Below are positions 8,568 to 11,144 of a stretch of DNA of 11,144 bases, one piece after another (within the stretch, counting starts at the first letter, position 1; each line of letters opens with the position of its first letter). The position numbers were made by a program, and so were the translations under genes. Source of the DNA: Burkholderiales bacterium (lineage in GTDB: Bacteria; Pseudomonadota; Gammaproteobacteria; Burkholderiales; Burkholderiaceae_D); NCBI GenBank assembly GCA_005800405.1, contig SYFN01000060.1, positions 1 through 11,144 of the forward strand, read 5' to 3'. The notes beneath the pieces are model-generated. The model ran no database searches. It saw only the letters and a program-made list of their open reading frames with translations, and was not told the origin of the DNA.

Positions 8568-9035
8568 ATGAGCACATCACAGCCCATGACTACTCCCAGC
8601 AAAGCGATCACCACCGTTGAACGCTGGCTGAGCTCGCGCGTACCAGATGCCAGTTTCGACGAGGATGGAGTTACCGCCCTTGTACGAGATGAAGCCACCG
8701 TGATAGTGATTGAATTGGATAAGAGTGGCGGCATTTGCCATTTCTATGCTCCGGTTTGCCGTCCGCCCGACGATATACCAGAGTCGGTGTTGATTTTTGC
8801 TATGGAGCTCAATCTTTTCGGTCGTGCATTGCGAGGGTGCTGGCTCGCCTGGGATCCGGATATCAGCATGCTCTCGCTGTGTCACAATCTGCGTATACCG
8901 GATAACGATGCGCAAAGCTTCAGCAATACGCTCGATAATTTCATCGCATCCATTGATATCGCGAGGAGTCATTTGAACCCGAGTACGAGTCCGAATTCCG
9001 GTAAGCTGGTCAGTTCTGAGATTCCCTTCGCCTGA
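8568..9035 (+). CDS. CesT-family class I type III secretion chaperone
   Basis: Class I chaperones are small acidic dimers that hold one effector partly unfolded for delivery to the type III secretion ATPase. This 155-residue protein has the family's layout: an N-terminal helix (TTVERWLSSRVPDA), alternating beta-strands (TVIVIELD, CHFYAPVCRP), the very typical MELNLFGRALRGCWLAWDP segment, a strand with LSLCHNLRIP, and a closing helix with FSNTLDNFIASIDIARSHL. There are no membrane or signal sequences. It starts at ATG 8568; a second ATG follows at 8586, and neither has a strong ribosome site. The stop is 2 bp before the effector start, the usual chaperone-effector pairing. No secretion apparatus genes are in the window. 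The family assignment is by pattern; the exact partner is inferred from adjacency. Confidence 0.78.
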   Translation: MSTSQPMTTPSKAITTVERWLSSRVPDASFDEDGVTALVRDEATVIVIELDKSGGICHFYAPVCRPPDDIPESVLIFAMELNLFGRALRGCWLAWDPDISMLSLCHNLRIPDNDAQSFSNTLDNFIASIDIARSHLNPSTSPNSGKLVSSEIPFA

Positions 9036-9037
9036 TC

Positions 9038-10084
9038 ATGCTAAGTCACCTGAGAAGCTATTTTTCTGCCAACCAGGTCGCGATAAACGGCGCTCCCAAC
9101 CACCCCTCATCCAAGCCTGCCAGCGATACGACTCCATTGATCTTCTCGGCCGCTCCGCAAAAAAAGAGCTCTTACCGACTTTCGAATGACGTCGGCCATG
9201 ATGATCCCTGCGCCCCACCCGCGCAGAGCTTCCAACTTCGCAGCGCAAAAATACCGCGCCAGCTAGAAGCATCCTTCCATTCTTCTGCCATTTCTTTGGC
9301 AACCGTGAGCAAGATTCGGGATGAAAGTAAATCGCATTACTATGCACTCAGCGGTACGGAAACCTTGTTTTTACGGGATACCTACCAAGCCGGAAGAGCA
9401 AAAACGACGATGAAAACGTTACTGCAAGGTTCTGAATTCGCCACCATGATCGATAGAAAAACTGGAGGATTTCTGGATCCAAGCACAGGATTACGCTGCC
9501 AGCTCAGGCCGCTGGATTCTGACAAAAACACCTACGCGCTGTGCATCCCAGGTATGGCCTCCGGCAAGGCGCTCCTTCCGCAACTTCGCGCCAGTGCCAA
9601 GCAATTTTTGGGGGTAGGTGACGTACCAAAAATTTATAATCAAACACTGGAACTCACGCGATTTCTGAACGAAAAATTAACACAAAACGGCAAAAAACTT
9701 GAACTCACTGGCCATTCTATGGGTAGCGGCATTGCGAATTATGTCGGGCTGAAGCTAGATTTACCTTAGAAATGCTTCAACGCTGCAGCACTCGGTCGAG
9801 CCTGCCTGAAAGGTGTTGGGGAAATCTCTGAGCGTACGCTCGTAAAGCAAATCCATGTTCGCGTGGAAAATGATTTCGCGACTCACCCTCCGGTGACGCG
9901 CAAGCTCATGGCCTTCTTCTCTATGGGTAAAGAAACGTATATTCCCAGAAATGTCGGGGTCATCTGCGAGATCAAGACTGGGGACAAATATTATCCCAGC
10001 GAGCTTAGCCTCATGGACCGGCATCGGCTCGATGCAATGGATAATTGGTACAAGCAGGGTTTCTTTTCACATTTTGCTCGGTAG
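9038..10084 (+). pseudogene. Probable type III effector with serine lipase/esterase fold, interrupted by in-frame TAG
   Basis: The frame starts at ATG 9038, 2 bp after the chaperone stop. Residues 1 to about 90 are rich in Ser, Pro, Ala and Gln with no hydrophobic signal, as expected for a type III secretion and chaperone-binding region. The alpha/beta-hydrolase part then includes ALCIPGMASG (168-176, a possible oxyanion loop) and LELTGHSMGSGIANYVG with nucleophile S227. TAG (9767-9769) falls at codon 244. The same frame continues with the lipase-like CFNAAALG, a VENDFAT block (candidate D279) and SLMDRHRLDAMDNWY (candidate H329), ending at TAG 10082-10084. The intact protein would be 348 residues. 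Without readthrough, the product of 243 residues lacks Asp and His and is presumably inactive. Base composition is lower in GC than the neighbours: hand counts give 26 and 25 of 60 at 9361-9420 and 9601-9660, against 38 of 60 in a recJ sample (7621-7680). The substrate is unknown. Confidence 0.75.
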
Positions 10085-10140
10085 ACTGCTGCGGCTAGAG
10101 TTACTGGCCGCACTCCCGAATGCCGGCCGCCTGGCACAGG

Positions 10141-10146
10141 TATAAT
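10141..10146 (+). promoter_or_regulatory. Consensus -10 box upstream of prfB
   Basis: A perfect TATAAT lies 28 bp before the prfB ATG, inside the 90-bp gap after the effector remnant. The hexamer at 17-bp spacing (GAATGC) is a poor -35. A promoter here would let prfB be transcribed independently of recJ, which makes sense if the cassette separated the two. The gap also holds a 6-bp stem (10090-10095 with 10107-10112) without a T-run. Confidence 0.4.
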
Positions 10147-10174
10147 CACAGGCTTTACAAAAGCCCTGCCCGCC

Positions 10175-11144
10175 ATGGAAGCCGAACGCCTCAATGCTCT
10201 GACCGCCCTGCTCACTGACCTCGACGCACGTGAGCAAGATTTACGGAGGTATCTTTGACTTCGATCTGAAGTCGGAGAAACTGGAACAAGTCAACGCCGA
10301 GCTCGAAGATCCCAAGGTCTGGGACGATCCCAAGCGCGCCCAGGATCTGGGCAAAGAAAAAAAATCCCTCGAAAATATTGTAGATTCGCTCGCGAATATT
10401 CGCAGCGGCTTGCGCGATGCTGCCGATCTACTGGAGATGGCCCGAGCAGAAAATGACGATGATACGCTGATCGCGGTAGAAGCCGATACCCACGAACTGC
10501 AAAAGCAGGTCGAGGGGATGGAATTCCGGCGGATGTTTTCCAACCCGCTGGACAAAAATAGCTGCTTTATTGATATTCAGGCCGGTGCTGGCGGTACCGA
10601 GGCACAGGACTGGGCCTCAATGCTGCTGCGGCAGTATCTGCGCTACTGCGAGCGCAAGGGGTTCAAGACAGAAATTCTGGAACAATCCGATGGCGAAGTT
10701 GCCGGCATCAAAACCGCAACGATCAAGGTCGAAGGTGATCATGCCTACGGATTCCTGCGTACCGAAACCGGAGTACACCGTCTGGTGCGCAAATCGCCTT
10801 TTGATTCCGCCAACGGGCGCCACACCTCTTTTTCCAGTCTTTTCGTTTATCCGGAAGTCGATGACTCGATCAGCATCGACGTCAATCCGGCAGATGTGCG
10901 GGTCGACACCTACCGCGCATCCGGTGCTGGTGGGCAGCACATCAACAAGACGGATTCCGCTGTCCGACTCACCCACATGCCCACGGGTATTGTCGTGCAA
11001 TGTCAAAATGACCGCAGTCAGCACCGAAATCGCGATGAAGCCTGGGCGATGCTGAAATCACGTCTTTACGAACTCGAGCTACGCAAGCGCATGAGCGAAC
11101 AACAAAAGCTGGAAGACGCCAAAACCGATATCGGCTGGGGCCAC
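10175..11144 (+). CDS. prfB: Peptide chain release factor 2, partial (right edge), with +1 programmed frameshift
   Basis: RF2 recognises UGA and UAA in the ribosomal A site and triggers peptide release. The first 27 codons ([10 protein letters not shown]...LRRYL) end at an in-frame TGA (10256-10258). Skipping one T continues in the +1 frame as [11 protein letters not shown] to the window edge, giving 323 residues so far; about 44 are missing by comparison with the E. coli protein. The stop-codon recognition tripeptide SPF is at 207-209. The catalytic GGQ is at 252-254 within [20 protein letters not shown], followed by [16 protein letters not shown]. No lesion is seen apart from the programmed shift. 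It is probably followed by lysS, as in related genomes, but that lies outside the window. Confidence 0.96.
10245..10259 (+). promoter_or_regulatory. prfB autoregulatory +1 frameshift site
   Basis: An internal Shine-Dalgarno-like GGAGGT (10245-10250) lies just upstream of the slippery CTT TGA C (10253-10259). When RF2 is scarce, the ribosome pauses at the poorly read UGA-C, slips forward one base from CUU to UUU, and continues as Asp. When RF2 is plentiful, translation stops. The geometry matches the known E. coli element. Confidence 0.95.

Noticed and set aside
9863..10084. Separate small gene starting at GTG 9863
   Set aside because: It is in the same frame as the upstream effector and carries its expected C-terminal Asp and His blocks, so it is the tail of that gene after the TAG.
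10570..11055. 161-codon plus-strand open frame
   Set aside because: It is out of frame with the clear RF2 reading, which contains the SPF and GGQ motifs across the same DNA.
1..11144. tRNA, rRNA, CRISPR array, transposase or riboswitch
   Set aside because: I saw no tRNA-like fold, spaced repeats, transposase motifs or recognisable riboswitch on either strand. Gaps between genes are all about 100 bp or less apart from the left edge.

Overview
The window looks like a chromosomal segment of a betaproteobacterium, most likely Burkholderiales. The reasons are the protein sequences themselves and the gene order: lolC-lolD-tatD-comEC on the minus strand, divergent from an rpfE-like gene, recJ and prfB on the plus strand. 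The conserved genes are GC-rich and use GTG and TTG starts as well as ATG. The species cannot be named from the sequence alone.

Minus strand, read from about 5668 down to 125. lolC and lolD encode the membrane and ATPase parts of the lipoprotein-releasing transporter. They are followed by a TatD-family metal-dependent hydrolase and then comEC, the DNA-uptake channel of natural competence. These genes overlap or abut and look like one operon. comEC is broken twice: an in-frame TAG near residue 147 and a one-base frameshift near codon 198. Beyond comEC lies the beginning of an LpxR-like (DUF2219) outer-membrane lipid A deacylase, cut off after about 74 codons where the DNA becomes AT-rich (1-124).

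Plus strand, from 5774 to the right edge. An RpfE-type protein of unknown biochemical role overlaps recJ, the single-strand 5'-3' exonuclease, by ATGA. prfB (release factor 2) starts at 10175 with its +1 programmed frameshift site and runs off the window.

Between recJ and prfB sits a cassette of lower GC (8467-10174) that looks like cargo. It holds a class I type III secretion chaperone (CesT-like) and, 2 bp downstream, a probable secreted effector with a serine-lipase fold: GHSMG nucleophile elbow, plus candidate Asp and His. An in-frame TAG interrupts the effector 16 codons after the catalytic serine, and the reading frame then continues, with sensible lipase sequence, for another 104 codons.

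Taken together, the window shows a conserved housekeeping backbone, one probable virulence or symbiosis insert, and a cluster of small lesions: two in-frame ambers, one clear frameshift, one possible indel at the lolC start and one truncated gene. The simplest reading is ongoing gene decay in a host-associated lineage, or sequencing/assembly error. Because both ambers have the context TAG-AAA and both sit in otherwise open frames, amber readthrough is a less likely alternative that can be tested.
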